Below, one piece after another: positions 7,987 through 18,192 of a stretch of 64,000 nucleotides of DNA (position 1 is its first letter; every line of letters begins with the position of its first letter). The DNA is taken from assembly GCF_030908625.1 (NCBI RefSeq), contig NZ_CP133133.1, positions 2,294,001-2,358,000 of the forward strand, given 5' to 3'. This DNA is from Paludicola sp. MB14-C6. Lineage in GTDB: Bacteria; Bacillota; Clostridia; Oscillospirales; Ruminococcaceae. The translations under genes were made by a program, and so were the position numbers. The notes beneath the pieces were generated by a model. The model did not search any database, was not told the DNA's origin, and was given only the letters and a program-made list of their open reading frames with translations.

Positions 7987-8014
7987 TGTCTCACTCGCTT
8001 TAGCGAGTGAGACA
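7987..8014 (+). promoter_or_regulatory. Perfect hairpin between binding-protein and permease genes
   Basis: A 13-bp perfect inverted repeat with a 2-base centre (left arm TGTCTCACTCGCT) lies 15 bases after the binding-protein stop. It is not followed by a T tract. In many sugar ABC operons such stems protect the 3' end of the abundant binding-protein mRNA and reduce permease expression. That role is inferred here. Confidence 0.7.
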
Positions 8015-8075
8015 TTTAATATAAAATAAATGCTGGTTTTATAAACAAACCTCAATAACTACTAGGGGGGTAAAA

Positions 8076-9011
8076 ATGAAAAAATCGACGATTACCTCAA
8101 GAAAAATTTCAAAGGGCGTACATGGATGGATAAGCGCCTTACCTTTTGTTTTACCTGGACTTATATTAGTTGCAATATTTGTAATATACCCAATGTTTTT
8201 TACGGTTAGAGTATCTTTGTCTAAATATCAAATTGTACAAGGAAAAATCGACTTTGTGGGCATTAAGAATTATATCAATATCTTCACCGATTCATCCTCA
8301 CGTTTTTGGTATGCATACCGAAATAATTTCCTTTATGCAATAGTAACAACACCATGCATTATTTTAGGTGGAATGGTTTTTGCATACTTAATTAACAATA
8401 TTAAGCGAGGTAAAACTATATTTAAAGTAGGTTTTTATTTGCCGGTAATCACTTCTTGGGTAATTGTTAGTTTAGTGTTTACCTATATGTTTAATAATTC
8501 AGATCGTGGGCTAATTAACTACATTCTGGTTGATGTGATGGGTATTCTTGATGACTATGTACCATGGCTATTACGTGAATGGTCTGGTAATTTAGCTATT
8601 TGGATTATGGGAATATGGAAGAATACCGGATGGGCTATGCTTATTTTCTTAGCAGCACTTCAAGGAATTCCTCAAGATTTATATGAGGCTGCAGAATTAG
8701 ATGGTGCAGGAAAATTTCAAAAATTTCATTATATTGTGATACCTGCATTGAGACCAACTACATACTTTGTTTTGGTAAATATGATAATCGGATCTTTTAA
8801 TGTCTTTATTCAAGTTTTGATGCTGACCGGAGGAAAGCCAAATGGTCGAACTTCTGTATTGCAGTATTTACTGTATGATAGGGCATTTAATCAATTTGAA
8901 TTTGGTGAAGCTTCTGCAATAGGCCTAATAACAGCTCTTACAATTTTATTAGTGACAACTCTTTTAAATCGAATGATGAAGTTGGATACTGTTGAAAAGG
9001 AGGGGGACTAG
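8076..9011 (+). CDS. ABC sugar transporter permease (MalF/UgpA type)
   Basis: This 311-residue inner-membrane permease has six predicted helices. The first follows a short cytoplasmic N-terminus, and the segment beginning SALPFVLPGLILVAIFVIY is typical of carbohydrate ABC permeases. The coupling EAA loop is clear (YEAAELDGAGKFQKF followed by IVIPALRPT), which docks onto the ATPase. A GGGGG site precedes the ATG. The stop codon is separated by one base from the start of the second permease, indicating translational coupling. It forms the heterodimeric channel with that protein and is fed by the lipoprotein encoded upstream. Confidence 0.92.
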   Translation: MKKSTITSRKISKGVHGWISALPFVLPGLILVAIFVIYPMFFTVRVSLSKYQIVQGKIDFVGIKNYINIFTDSSSRFWYAYRNNFLYAIVTTPCIILGGMVFAYLINNIKRGKTIFKVGFYLPVITSWVIVSLVFTYMFNNSDRGLINYILVDVMGILDDYVPWLLREWSGNLAIWIMGIWKNTGWAMLIFLAALQGIPQDLYEAAELDGAGKFQKFHYIVIPALRPTTYFVLVNMIIGSFNVFIQVLMLTGGKPNGRTSVLQYLLYDRAFNQFEFGEASAIGLITALTILLVTTLLNRMMKLDTVEKEGD

Positions 9012-9012
9012 T

Positions 9013-9894
9013 ATGAATGCAAAGAATACAAGCAGAAAAGCAGCGTCAAGAATAAGTCAGTTGATCATTTGGTTATTATTACTGACAGGACTAATTATAT
9101 TTTCTGTTCCGTTTTTATTTATGATTACAAATTCATTTGAAAAGTTTAGCTTTGTACTACCTTATCCTCCAAAATTGTTCCCTACTAAGTTGGATTTTTC
9201 TGCATATCAACATATTTTAAATATTCCAATTTTCACTACAGCTGTAATGAACAGTGTGATAAATACAATAGTTACTGTAATATTTGCTGTTTTTATTTCA
9301 ACACTTTCAGCGTATGGATTCGCTAAAATAAATTTTCCGGGCAGAGAAATGATATTTAAAATATACATATTCACTTTGATGATGCCGGCATTTTTAAATA
9401 TAATTCCTCAATTCGTTACTTTAAGAAATATAAGATTACCGGGATTTGAAGAAGGGTTAGTTGGAACGAGAGTAGGACTTATACTAATTTATGTGGCAAC
9501 TGGTATCTGCGGGCATACTTTCTTTCTTAGAAATTTTTTCCGTTCCTTACCTGATGCACTTGGTGAATCAGTTATTATGGATGGTGGTGGACATCCTACA
9601 ATATTTTTCAAAATAATACTTCCACTATCAAAACCGGCGCTTGGAACGATGACAATTTTTGCAATACAAGGAATATGGGAGGAATATTTTACTGCAAAGG
9701 TTTTAGTTGGAGCAAAAGAGAAAATGATTACACTGCCTTTGCTGCTGCAAAGACTGAATGGACAACATGCAACTCGGTGGGAATGGGTATTTGCGGCTTC
9801 AATTATTACGCTAATTCCAATTGTTATTTTGTTTATTTTTGCTCAGAAAAAAATGGTGGTAGGCGGGCTAATAGAAGGCTCCATAAAAGAATAA
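9013..9894 (+). CDS. ABC sugar transporter permease (MalG/AraQ type)
   Basis: The second permease subunit has 293 residues and about six helices. The EAA-loop region is recognisable but less canonical (LGESVIMDGGGHPTIFFKI followed by LPLSKPAL). The C-terminal MVVGGLIEGSIKE tail is the usual signature of MalG-like subunits. An AAGGAGG-type site inside the end of the upstream permease gene supports the ATG at 9013. No ATP-binding subunit gene follows, which is common for Firmicute oligosaccharide transporters that share an MsmX-type ATPase encoded elsewhere. Confidence 0.92.
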   Translation: MNAKNTSRKAASRISQLIIWLLLLTGLIIFSVPFLFMITNSFEKFSFVLPYPPKLFPTKLDFSAYQHILNIPIFTTAVMNSVINTIVTVIFAVFISTLSAYGFAKINFPGREMIFKIYIFTLMMPAFLNIIPQFVTLRNIRLPGFEEGLVGTRVGLILIYVATGICGHTFFLRNFFRSLPDALGESVIMDGGGHPTIFFKIILPLSKPALGTMTIFAIQGIWEEYFTAKVLVGAKEKMITLPLLLQRLNGQHATRWEWVFAASIITLIPIVILFIFAQKKMVVGGLIEGSIKE

Positions 9895-9991
9895 TCAGAT
9901 TTTTATTAGTCTATGATATAGAATTTTTGAGTGGCTTATCTTATTTTGCTGCTCAAGTTTCCTAGTTGAATCGAAAGGAATGGTCATATTA

Positions 9992-11680
9992 ATGGTACAA
10001 CATAATAAACAAATAACAACAGACTGTTGGCCTGAAAAAGCGCAGTATATAGTTGGAGAAGTTGTTACTTTGAAAATGATTCGACCAATACAAATAAAGA
10101 CATTACCTAATATATGCCTTTTTAGACTTGCAGATATTTTTCCGGCAGAGCCTATTTGGAATCAAACGAGTAGTCAAAAAGATGCAGAAATTTTAACAGC
10201 TTCTTTTTCTCAGCTTCCAGCAGGATATTACGGGGTTGAGATATCATGGGGAGATACCATTTTGTCAACTGCATTTGATATTACCAAAGATCGAAGACAG
10301 GATGTACGATATGGATTTATTTCTGATTTTAAACAAAGCGATTGTGGAGAAGAAGATATTCTTTTTGCAAATAAATTGCATCTTAATGCTATTCAGTTTT
10401 ATGATTGGATGTATCGTCATGATAATTTAGTATCCAAAGTCGAGTTATACAATGATCCAATGGGACGAGAGACATCTCTTTCGACTATAAGAACTAAAAT
10501 ACTTGCATGTAAAAAATATGGTATTCGTCCATTTGCATATGGAGCAATTTATGCGGCTACACAAGAATTATATAATCAACATCCCGAGTGGGCATTATAT
10601 ACTATTGATGGTGTACCGATGAAATTTGCAGACTGGCTCTATTTTATGAATACCTCTGAAAATTGTCCTTGGAGCAATTATATTGTGGAGCAATATGAAA
10701 ATAGTATAAGTGAATTAGGGTTTCAGGGTATTCATATGGATACTTATGGCTTTCCTAAGCATGTTCTTGATAATAATGGCTCAGCAGTAGCACTCGAAAA
10801 AACCTTTCCGAGCTTAATTGAACGCTCTGCTTGTGCTGTGAAAGAAATTGACTGTGAAGCAGGAGTCATTTTTAATGCAGTTAATAATTGGCCGATTGAA
10901 GAGGTAGCACCAACAAACCAAGATGCAGTCTATATTGAAGTGTGGCCTCCACATGATACTTATTTTGAATTATATCGTTTGATTCGCGAAGCAAAACAAA
11001 TAGCGCAAAAGCCAGTTGTTTTGGCTGCATATATGAAGCCTTTTTTAGGAGCAGAAACCAATGAAAGTATAACTGCTGCGGAAACCTCATTGCTGCTTAC
11101 ATTTGCTGTTATTAACGCTTCAGGTGGACGTCAGTTAGTTTTTGGTGAAAATAAAGGTATATTGTGTGACAGTTACTATGCTAATTATGCCGTTATTAGA
11201 GATAGTTTTCTTTCGGTTGTGCGAAACTATTGTGATTTTGCTGTTCGTTACTCTCCTTTGCTTGAATATAATTCCGCTGTGGATATTTCAATGACTGCCG
11301 CTAACGGAATTAACGAAGATATATTATTTCATGCAAAAGAGGATATTCGTTTTTCTTCTAATGCACAAGCTGATACTGTGTGGACAATTATAAGAGAATA
11401 TGAAGAGCGTTTGGTAATTCATCTTATAAATTTATCGGGTATTACTCAGCAGTGGAACGAGCCTAAATTACAACGTCCTAATTCAGTACAAGATATTGAA
11501 ATTAAGCTATTGATTAACCATAGATTTAGTAATATTTATGTTGCATCTCCCGATTTTCAAGGAGGAACAGCTCAAATTCTTGAGTACCGTAAAGAAACAC
11601 AAAATAACGGTCAATATGTTTTTATCAAAGTACCCAACCTTGAAATATGGGATACTGTTTGGATCGAGTTAATTCAATAA
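9992..11680 (+). CDS. Cytoplasmic glycoside hydrolase family 66 enzyme (dextranase/cycloisomaltooligosaccharide glucanotransferase-like)
   Basis: GH66 enzymes act on alpha-1,6-glucans: endo-dextranases hydrolyse them and CITases cyclise them. This 562-residue protein has no signal peptide, so it should work on imported oligosaccharides. It has an N-terminal beta-sandwich, then a (beta/alpha)8 barrel starting at RYGFISDF with the family motif NAIQFYDWMYRHD. Candidate catalytic residues are D250 (nucleophile, GIHMDTYG) and E316 (acid/base, YIEVWPP), 66 residues apart. There is a C-terminal beta-domain. It lacks the CBM35 insertion of secreted CITases and of the large protein downstream. The start at 9992 is chosen from the AAAGGA site; the ATG at 9980 overlaps it. 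Hydrolysis of imported cyclic or linear isomalto-oligosaccharides is the likely role. Confidence 0.85.
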   Translation: MVQHNKQITTDCWPEKAQYIVGEVVTLKMIRPIQIKTLPNICLFRLADIFPAEPIWNQTSSQKDAEILTASFSQLPAGYYGVEISWGDTILSTAFDITKDRRQDVRYGFISDFKQSDCGEEDILFANKLHLNAIQFYDWMYRHDNLVSKVELYNDPMGRETSLSTIRTKILACKKYGIRPFAYGAIYAATQELYNQHPEWALYTIDGVPMKFADWLYFMNTSENCPWSNYIVEQYENSISELGFQGIHMDTYGFPKHVLDNNGSAVALEKTFPSLIERSACAVKEIDCEAGVIFNAVNNWPIEEVAPTNQDAVYIEVWPPHDTYFELYRLIREAKQIAQKPVVLAAYMKPFLGAETNESITAAETSLLLTFAVINASGGRQLVFGENKGILCDSYYANYAVIRDSFLSVVRNYCDFAVRYSPLLEYNSAVDISMTAANGINEDILFHAKEDIRFSSNAQADTVWTIIREYEERLVIHLINLSGITQQWNEPKLQRPNSVQDIEIKLLINHRFSNIYVASPDFQGGTAQILEYRKETQNNGQYVFIKVPNLEIWDTVWIELIQ

Positions 11681-11826
11681 AATTAAAACATATACAACCG
11701 AAATAACTGAATGGTGAAATTGCAAAATATGTAATATAAGAAGTGAGCTTTTGATATTATAACAAATGGGGTTAATATTTTTGTATGAAAGTACTAAAGT
11801 TATTTAACAACAGAAAGGAAATAATC

Positions 11827-12747
11827 ATGTTGTTTTCATATGATACAGAAATTCTTCCTGAAGTTCGCATGATAGGACAAATTAAATATCCGGGTCAATG
11901 GGTACATTTTAGCCGAGTTATTGATGAATATATTATGTATTTGATTAAGGAAGGCGATATGTACATTGAGGAAAAAGGAATACAATATCATCTAAAGCCC
12001 GGCGATTTATTCATACTAGAGCCCAACAAGCCTCATTTTGGATATAAAGCAGCTTCTTGCAATTATTACTATGTTCATTTTCAAAATATATCTTTCATTC
12101 CTTTAGCAGATGATAAAGAACGCTTTGCAATGAATGAGTTAGCCGATAAAAGAATCACATCACTTGCAAGTTACAATCTTGATAGTGGAAATGTTACTGA
12201 TTCAATTACATATATTCCAAAGCTGTTTTCCATACAAAATCAAGAATTTCGAACAATTTTAAAAGAATCAATTGATATTTATAATCATCGAGAAGAACAT
12301 TACAAACGAGCTTCATCGACTTTGTTGCATTTGTTTTTGCTTCAAGTTGCACATGCAAACTTAATACAACATAATGCAAATCAAATTTCTACTCATATAA
12401 AAAAATCAGCAGTAGTGGTAGAGAAAATTTTAAAATATTTAAATAATAATTATTATGAAAAAGTAAGCAGTAGCTTAATTGAAAAAACATTTGAGGTCAA
12501 TTTTGATTATATTAATAGAGTTTTTTCGGATATTACTGGAAACACCATTTTTCATTATTTAAATATTCTTCGTATTAACCATGCAAAAGAATTGATTGCA
12601 ACTACAAATTTGACATTCAGTGAGATCGGATATTTAGTAGGTATTGATGATCGTTATTATTTTACAAAGCAATTTAAAAAATATGTAGGGATGACACCGA
12701 CGGAATATTATAAAAGCGTAAATACATCGAATAAGAAAGAAGAGTGA
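11827..12747 (+). CDS. AraC family transcriptional regulator
   Basis: The 306-residue regulator has an N-terminal cupin-type sensor domain (KEGDMYIEEKGIQYHLKPGD, then LEPNKPHFGY). Its C-terminal double helix-turn-helix DNA-binding domain covers about residues 195-300 (typical end FSEIGYLVGIDDRYYFTKQFKKYVGMTP, here split by an atypical DDRY). It lies between the intracellular GH66 gene and the secreted GH66-GH15 gene, so it most likely activates the locus in response to an isomalto-oligosaccharide. The ATG at 11827 follows GAAAGGA; the upstream in-frame start at 11785 lacks a good site. Confidence 0.9.
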   Translation: MLFSYDTEILPEVRMIGQIKYPGQWVHFSRVIDEYIMYLIKEGDMYIEEKGIQYHLKPGDLFILEPNKPHFGYKAASCNYYYVHFQNISFIPLADDKERFAMNELADKRITSLASYNLDSGNVTDSITYIPKLFSIQNQEFRTILKESIDIYNHREEHYKRASSTLLHLFLLQVAHANLIQHNANQISTHIKKSAVVVEKILKYLNNNYYEKVSSSLIEKTFEVNFDYINRVFSDITGNTIFHYLNILRINHAKELIATTNLTFSEIGYLVGIDDRYYFTKQFKKYVGMTPTEYYKSVNTSNKKEE

Positions 12748-12798
12748 TAACCAAATAATGATTTTAAGAGCGGTCAAAATTTTATAGGAGGTATTATT

Positions 12799-15700
12799 AT
12801 GTGTAAAAAAACTTGTGCATTAGTATTATCCTTTAGCTTGATACTCTCATTGTTTTTATCAAGCACAACCGTTTCTGCATTAGCCTTAGATGGAAAATCA
12901 GTGCCTACATCTAGTATAGCAACCACAAACGTTAAAGTCATAAATAATGTTAGTACTGATAAGGCAAGATATGAGCCGGGAAGTAATGCAGTTATTAGTG
13001 TTGACCTTGTTAATGCTACTACTACATCTTGGAATGGAGTAATTACATTAGAGATTACCCATCTTAATAATCTGGTTCAAACCTTGACACAGTCAACTAG
13101 TATAGCCGCAAACCAATCAAAATCAATTACATTCACATGGCAATTGCCAACCAATGATTTTACCGGCTATTTAGTTAAGGCTTCCAGCTCAGCTGATGAT
13201 TTTTCTACAACAGCAATTGATTGCTCCAGTAATGTTAGCCGTTTCCCAAGATACGGTTATATTGCTGATTTCCCTCAGGGCCAAACACAAGCCCAAAGCG
13301 ATGCTATGATATCTGAACTGACAAAAGACTATCATATTAATGCGTTTCAATTCTATGACTGGATGTGGCGCCATGAAACTCTTATTAAGCGTCAGAACGG
13401 TGTTGTATCACCAACATGGAACGATTTGTTTAACAGAACAATATCATGGCAAACAATTTTAAATAATATTTCTTCTGTTCATTCCAACAACGCAAAGGCG
13501 ATGGCTTATGTAATGTCATATGCTGCTCGTGAAGGATATGAACAGTATGGAATTAATCCAGCACAGGGGCTTTATTCAGATAAAAGCCATGCAAACCAAT
13601 TAAATGTAGATTTTGGAAATGGTCAAACGTATCTTAAACTTTTTAATCCTAAAGATAGATTGTGGCAAAATAAGATGGTTCAGGAGTATGCGGATGCAAT
13701 TAACACAGCTGGTTTTGATGGGCTGCAAATGGACCAAATGGGTCAACGAAATAATGTGTATGATTATTTAGGCAGACCTGTTTATCTTGAGGATACTTTC
13801 TCCGATTTGGTAAATGCTTCAAAAAGTCATTTAACAAAAAATAATTCTCAAAAAAATGCCGTAACATTTAATATTGTTGATGGGACAGTTAATGGATGGG
13901 CGTTGAATGATGTTGCAGCTAATGCCAATACAGATTTTAGCTTTAGTGAAATATGGTGGAAATCAAACAGCTACAATGACATGAAGAATTATATTGAACA
14001 GGTTCGTGAAAAGACTGATGGTAAAGCGTTGGTATTAGCAGCTTATATGAACTACAAAGACAATTGTGGTCTTAAATATGAAGCGGAAAATGCTATACGC
14101 TATAATACAAATATTGCAACAAATCATACTGGCTATACCGGAACAGGATTTGTTGATAGCTTTGATACAATAGGCGATTCTGTTTCATTTCCGATTACTA
14201 TTCAAGAAGCAGGCAATTATTCCTTTGTATTTCGTTATGCAAACTCAATTGGTTCAACTGCTAACAGAAATATATATGTTGATGGCTCTTTAATCGGACG
14301 TGTAGATTGTAAAAACCTTCCTTCATGGGATAGCTGGGCACATGATGCTTCTATTGCAAGCTATTTAAGTGTAGGAACACATACAATAAAAATTGCATAT
14401 GATTCAAACAATATTGGCGCTATTAACTTAGATAGCCTAACACTTGGAACATTTGATGAAAATTCTGTAAGGTTAGCAAATGCAACTTTTGCTGCAAGTG
14501 GTGCATCTCATATTGAGCTTGGAACCGGAAAAACTCATGCTAATATGTTGTCACATGAATACTATCCTTCAAATGGAAAGTCAATGCGTAAATCATTAAG
14601 AGATGCTATGTCGAAGCAATATGACTTTATTACTGCATACGAAAATTTGTTGTATGATGCTGATATTAACTATTCTGATGGTGGATTACAAAATATTTCA
14701 ATATCCGGTGAGCAAGTAACGGGCAGTGGAGAAAGTAATAAAATTTGGTATATCAATCGGCAAAAAGACGATTATCAAATATTACATCTAATTAACCTAA
14801 CTGGTGAAAACGATACGGAATGGCGTAATGCAACGAATACGCCTGTTATGAAAAATAATATGGCAGTGAAGTATTATGTAGGACCAAATGCAAATATTTC
14901 TAATGTATACGTTGCATCACCTGATTATAATCAATGTATTAGTCAAGAACTTACATTTACAACCGGTGTAGATGATAAAGGAACATATGTATCCTTTACA
15001 GTTCCAAAACTAGAATATTGGGATATGATTTATCTCAAGAGAAATATTCAATCACCTTCTCTATCTATTTATGAAGCTGAAAGTGCTGTTAAATCTGGAG
15101 TGGCTGTTAATACAAATCATTCAGGTTATACAGGAACAGGCTTTGTAGATTGCTTTGGTGAAAATTATGATACTGTTACATTTACAGTAAACGCATTAAA
15201 GGATGCTGATTATTCTCTTAAATTTCGATATGCAAATGCCTCTGGTGGTGAAGCAACAAGAGCTATTTTAGTTGATGGAAAATTTATTAATAAAGCGTAT
15301 TTTAAAAGTTTAGCTAATTGGGATACATGGGGATATGCAGAACTTGGAGTAGCATTAACAAAAGGCCCACATACCATTGTTGTTTTATATGATCAATATC
15401 AAACTGGCCCTATCAATCTGGATCATATGCTACTTAATGTAAAAGAGGAAAGTGCGAGAAGTCTGTATCTAAACAACTGGAAGGATACAGTAGCAATTTG
15501 GCAAGATACATTTACTAATCAAAATACACCACTAAATGGTAGCGGACCTGGCTTATATGAGCTGCGCTATTTTGATGGTAATGTGAATTCAAATTATAAT
15601 GTCAATAATATAAAGAATTATTCGTCCTTCTTAAGGGATCAAGCATCTAGTGTTGCTTATACTACAGGAACAAAATTCGCATCTAGCGGATATTTTAATG

Positions 15701-18168
15701 GCGATGGAATATTGGTAAACGAATATAACACATATGATAATAACAGTTTGCCGGTAAAAATGACACGTAACTTCGCATTTGTCCCAGAAAAGAATTTCAT
15801 AATAGTTAAATATGATTTTACAAATCCTTCCACCTCTCAAAAGGCTGTAAAAGTATTGGATATGTTACATCCTAACAATAAAATGACTAGTCAGAATATT
15901 AGTGCAAACTACAATCCTATTACTAAAACTACTATTATAAATATGAGCAATTCACAACAACCTTATTTAGCTCATGGTATATTAGATGCAACAGGTAGTT
16001 TTTCATATCAAGTGGCAAATGATACGATTTCTAATCTTAATAACCAAGCCTGTTCTCCTTGGCATACATTTAATAATAATGGTACTATACAGAATAATAG
16101 CTCTGTTACATGTGCAGACATTTCAACTGCATATGCAAAAGAATTATCTTTGCCAGCTGGTTCAACGCAAAGTGTTTATTTCTATGTAGCGATTGCTAAA
16201 GATAATTCAGCTATCAATGCAACCATTAACGAGGCAATAGCACATGATGGAGCATATTGGATGCAGTATACAGCATCAAAATATCATGATTGGCTAAATA
16301 GTGGTAAACATACTAATTATGAAGAAAAGTCTTTAAATGATGCATACAACAATATTCTCGTTACAACAAAACAATCAACTGTTCCTGGCGATATTACTAT
16401 CAATGGCACTACAAAATCAAAGTTTGCTGCTTGTCCAGCTACAACCAATCCATCTGCTTATTCATACAAAGTATGGGCAAGAGATTCTGCTGTGACGGCA
16501 ATGTCTCTTGATGCAACTGGCCATTTAAAGGAAGCGGGAAACTATTGGACTTGGTTAGCAGATCGACAAATTAAAACGGATGAAGGCTCATGGAAAAAGC
16601 CTGGTACATTTTGGACTTGTTACTCTATTTGGGATAATAGCCCTATATCATTTGTAGAGCCTGAATATGACTCTATTGGAATGTTCCTAGTTGGCGCATA
16701 TAAACATTATGAGTTTTTACCTACAAATGAAAAAGCAGAATTTTTAAATAAAATATGGCCTTCCTATAAATTAAGTGCTGATTATGTCCTTAATAACATT
16801 ACTTCTGCTGGATTCGGTCCTGCTGACTGTAGTATATGGGAGGAGCAATCAGAGTTTAATTCCTTTACTCAGGCACTTTATGTTGCAGGATTGGATGCTG
16901 CACAATATATGGCATCAGCTATGGGACGACAAGATATAGCTGACATGTATAATGGCGGAGCATCTGCAATGCGCACTGCAATTCAACGAGATGATACGGC
17001 TTATCCAAAAGGACTTTGGAATGTTGCCGAGCAATATTTTAATCGTGCGGTATCTTTGAATGGAAATGCAAACACCATTCACGATTCATCATCCAATGTT
17101 TTAATTCCTTATGGCGTAATAGATGCTACATCATCTAGAGCAAAATCACATATTGATAAAACATTAGCAGCTTTGGCGCATGACACCTATGGAATTGCTC
17201 GTTATGAAAATGATGGTTTCTATCATCGTATGCCTTGGGATCCAGGCGGAAATGAAGCTTTAGAAGATGAACCATCTTGGCCACAAATGGCTATGTGGGT
17301 TGCAATGTATGAAATTCAATCTGGCTATCAATCTTACAAAGCAAATGCTTACGAAAGATTGAAATGGTTTGTAAGTCGCACAGCAAAAGGATATATGCCA
17401 CAGGGCGAATGTTGTTCAAATATAACTTTGAAACCACTCGTTAGTACAATGTGTGAGCCAATTACTGGTGCAGCGTATCTTATGACCGCATTAGCATATG
17501 AAAATCAATTTGATATGCGGGTATTTTCACCACAAGCGAATGCTGGTGCAAATAAAAATATTACGATAGTTAATGGTTGTGCGGGTGATTGGGAACAATG
17601 GAGTAATATTCCATACTACGTTGACCGCACAGGAGATGCTGCTTTGTCTGATAAAAATTATGACATGGAGCGTGTTTATCTAGCAAATGATTCAGATAAT
17701 TTATATTGTCGTATTGATACAGTAGGCAGAAATTTACCAGGCTATCAGTCATCAGATAAGTTTGCTGTTCAAGTATATTCTGAAGATTTTGCAAGTACAG
17801 CAAATTCAACGAATACCGGAATTTATGGAAACGGTTTTACTCATAATATGAGCTATATGTTAACTCGAAGTAACCAAAATAGTGATTATAAAAAATATTC
17901 TGTTTCTAATAATACTTGGATACAACAAGCAAATGTAGCTAACATTATAGCTCCACAATGGGAAACTAATTCCGGAAGAATTGAAATGGCCATCCCATTT
18001 TCAGCATTATCCAGTACAGGCGCTGTTGGTGATAATAATTGGGCTAATTTAGTTATCGTTTTAACAAAAGAAACTTCTCCGGGAGTATGGACTCAGATGG
18101 ATACATTAGCTATTCATTATCGTAAAACAGGTTCTGGAATTGAATGGATTAAAGGCAACTTCGAATAA
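12799..18168 (+). CDS. Secreted multidomain alpha-1,6-glucanase: GH66-CBM35-CBM35-GH15-like fusion
   Basis: This 1789-residue secreted protein begins with a signal peptide (hydrophobic core to about residue 28, VSALA before cleavage). A GH66 domain spans about 30-750, with the motif NAFQFYDWMWRHE (181-193), candidate nucleophile D312 (GLQMDQMG) and acid/base E384 (FSFSEIWW). It is interrupted by a CBM35-type module at 427-550, as in known CITases. A second CBM35 follows at 757-880, and the two share the motif GYTGTGFVD. Residues 881-1170 look like the beta-sandwich domain of bacterial GH15 enzymes. Residues 1175-1575 form an (alpha/alpha)6 GH15-like catalytic domain (YKVWARDS at 1223-1230, IWEE with putative acid E1348, putative base E1537). 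The last 200 residues resemble a CBM9-like glucodextranase tail. No cell-wall anchor is seen. It should cut dextran internally and release glucose from chain ends. Confidence 0.85.
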   Translation: MCKKTCALVLSFSLILSLFLSSTTVSALALDGKSVPTSSIATTNVKVINNVSTDKARYEPGSNAVISVDLVNATTTSWNGVITLEITHLNNLVQTLTQSTSIAANQSKSITFTWQLPTNDFTGYLVKASSSADDFSTTAIDCSSNVSRFPRYGYIADFPQGQTQAQSDAMISELTKDYHINAFQFYDWMWRHETLIKRQNGVVSPTWNDLFNRTISWQTILNNISSVHSNNAKAMAYVMSYAAREGYEQYGINPAQGLYSDKSHANQLNVDFGNGQTYLKLFNPKDRLWQNKMVQEYADAINTAGFDGLQMDQMGQRNNVYDYLGRPVYLEDTFSDLVNASKSHLTKNNSQKNAVTFNIVDGTVNGWALNDVAANANTDFSFSEIWWKSNSYNDMKNYIEQVREKTDGKALVLAAYMNYKDNCGLKYEAENAIRYNTNIATNHTGYTGTGFVDSFDTIGDSVSFPITIQEAGNYSFVFRYANSIGSTANRNIYVDGSLIGRVDCKNLPSWDSWAHDASIASYLSVGTHTIKIAYDSNNIGAINLDSLTLGTFDENSVRLANATFAASGASHIELGTGKTHANMLSHEYYPSNGKSMRKSLRDAMSKQYDFITAYENLLYDADINYSDGGLQNISISGEQVTGSGESNKIWYINRQKDDYQILHLINLTGENDTEWRNATNTPVMKNNMAVKYYVGPNANISNVYVASPDYNQCISQELTFTTGVDDKGTYVSFTVPKLEYWDMIYLKRNIQSPSLSIYEAESAVKSGVAVNTNHSGYTGTGFVDCFGENYDTVTFTVNALKDADYSLKFRYANASGGEATRAILVDGKFINKAYFKSLANWDTWGYAELGVALTKGPHTIVVLYDQYQTGPINLDHMLLNVKEESARSLYLNNWKDTVAIWQDTFTNQNTPLNGSGPGLYELRYFDGNVNSNYNVNNIKNYSSFLRDQASSVAYTTGTKFASSGYFNGDGILVNEYNTYDNNSLPVKMTRNFAFVPEKNFIIVKYDFTNPSTSQKAVKVLDMLHPNNKMTSQNISANYNPITKTTIINMSNSQQPYLAHGILDATGSFSYQVANDTISNLNNQACSPWHTFNNNGTIQNNSSVTCADISTAYAKELSLPAGSTQSVYFYVAIAKDNSAINATINEAIAHDGAYWMQYTASKYHDWLNSGKHTNYEEKSLNDAYNNILVTTKQSTVPGDITINGTTKSKFAACPATTNPSAYSYKVWARDSAVTAMSLDATGHLKEAGNYWTWLADRQIKTDEGSWKKPGTFWTCYSIWDNSPISFVEPEYDSIGMFLVGAYKHYEFLPTNEKAEFLNKIWPSYKLSADYVLNNITSAGFGPADCSIWEEQSEFNSFTQALYVAGLDAAQYMASAMGRQDIADMYNGGASAMRTAIQRDDTAYPKGLWNVAEQYFNRAVSLNGNANTIHDSSSNVLIPYGVIDATSSRAKSHIDKTLAALAHDTYGIARYENDGFYHRMPWDPGGNEALEDEPSWPQMAMWVAMYEIQSGYQSYKANAYERLKWFVSRTAKGYMPQGECCSNITLKPLVSTMCEPITGAAYLMTALAYENQFDMRVFSPQANAGANKNITIVNGCAGDWEQWSNIPYYVDRTGDAALSDKNYDMERVYLANDSDNLYCRIDTVGRNLPGYQSSDKFAVQVYSEDFASTANSTNTGIYGNGFTHNMSYMLTRSNQNSDYKKYSVSNNTWIQQANVANIIAPQWETNSGRIEMAIPFSALSSTGAVGDNNWANLVIVLTKETSPGVWTQMDTLAIHYRKTGSGIEWIKGNFE

Positions 18169-18192
18169 ATAGATTATCTTTTATGAAATCCT

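Noticed and set aside
9675-9965. 96-residue ORF overlapping the end of the second permease
   Set aside because: Out-of-frame shadow of the permease gene, with no ribosome binding site.
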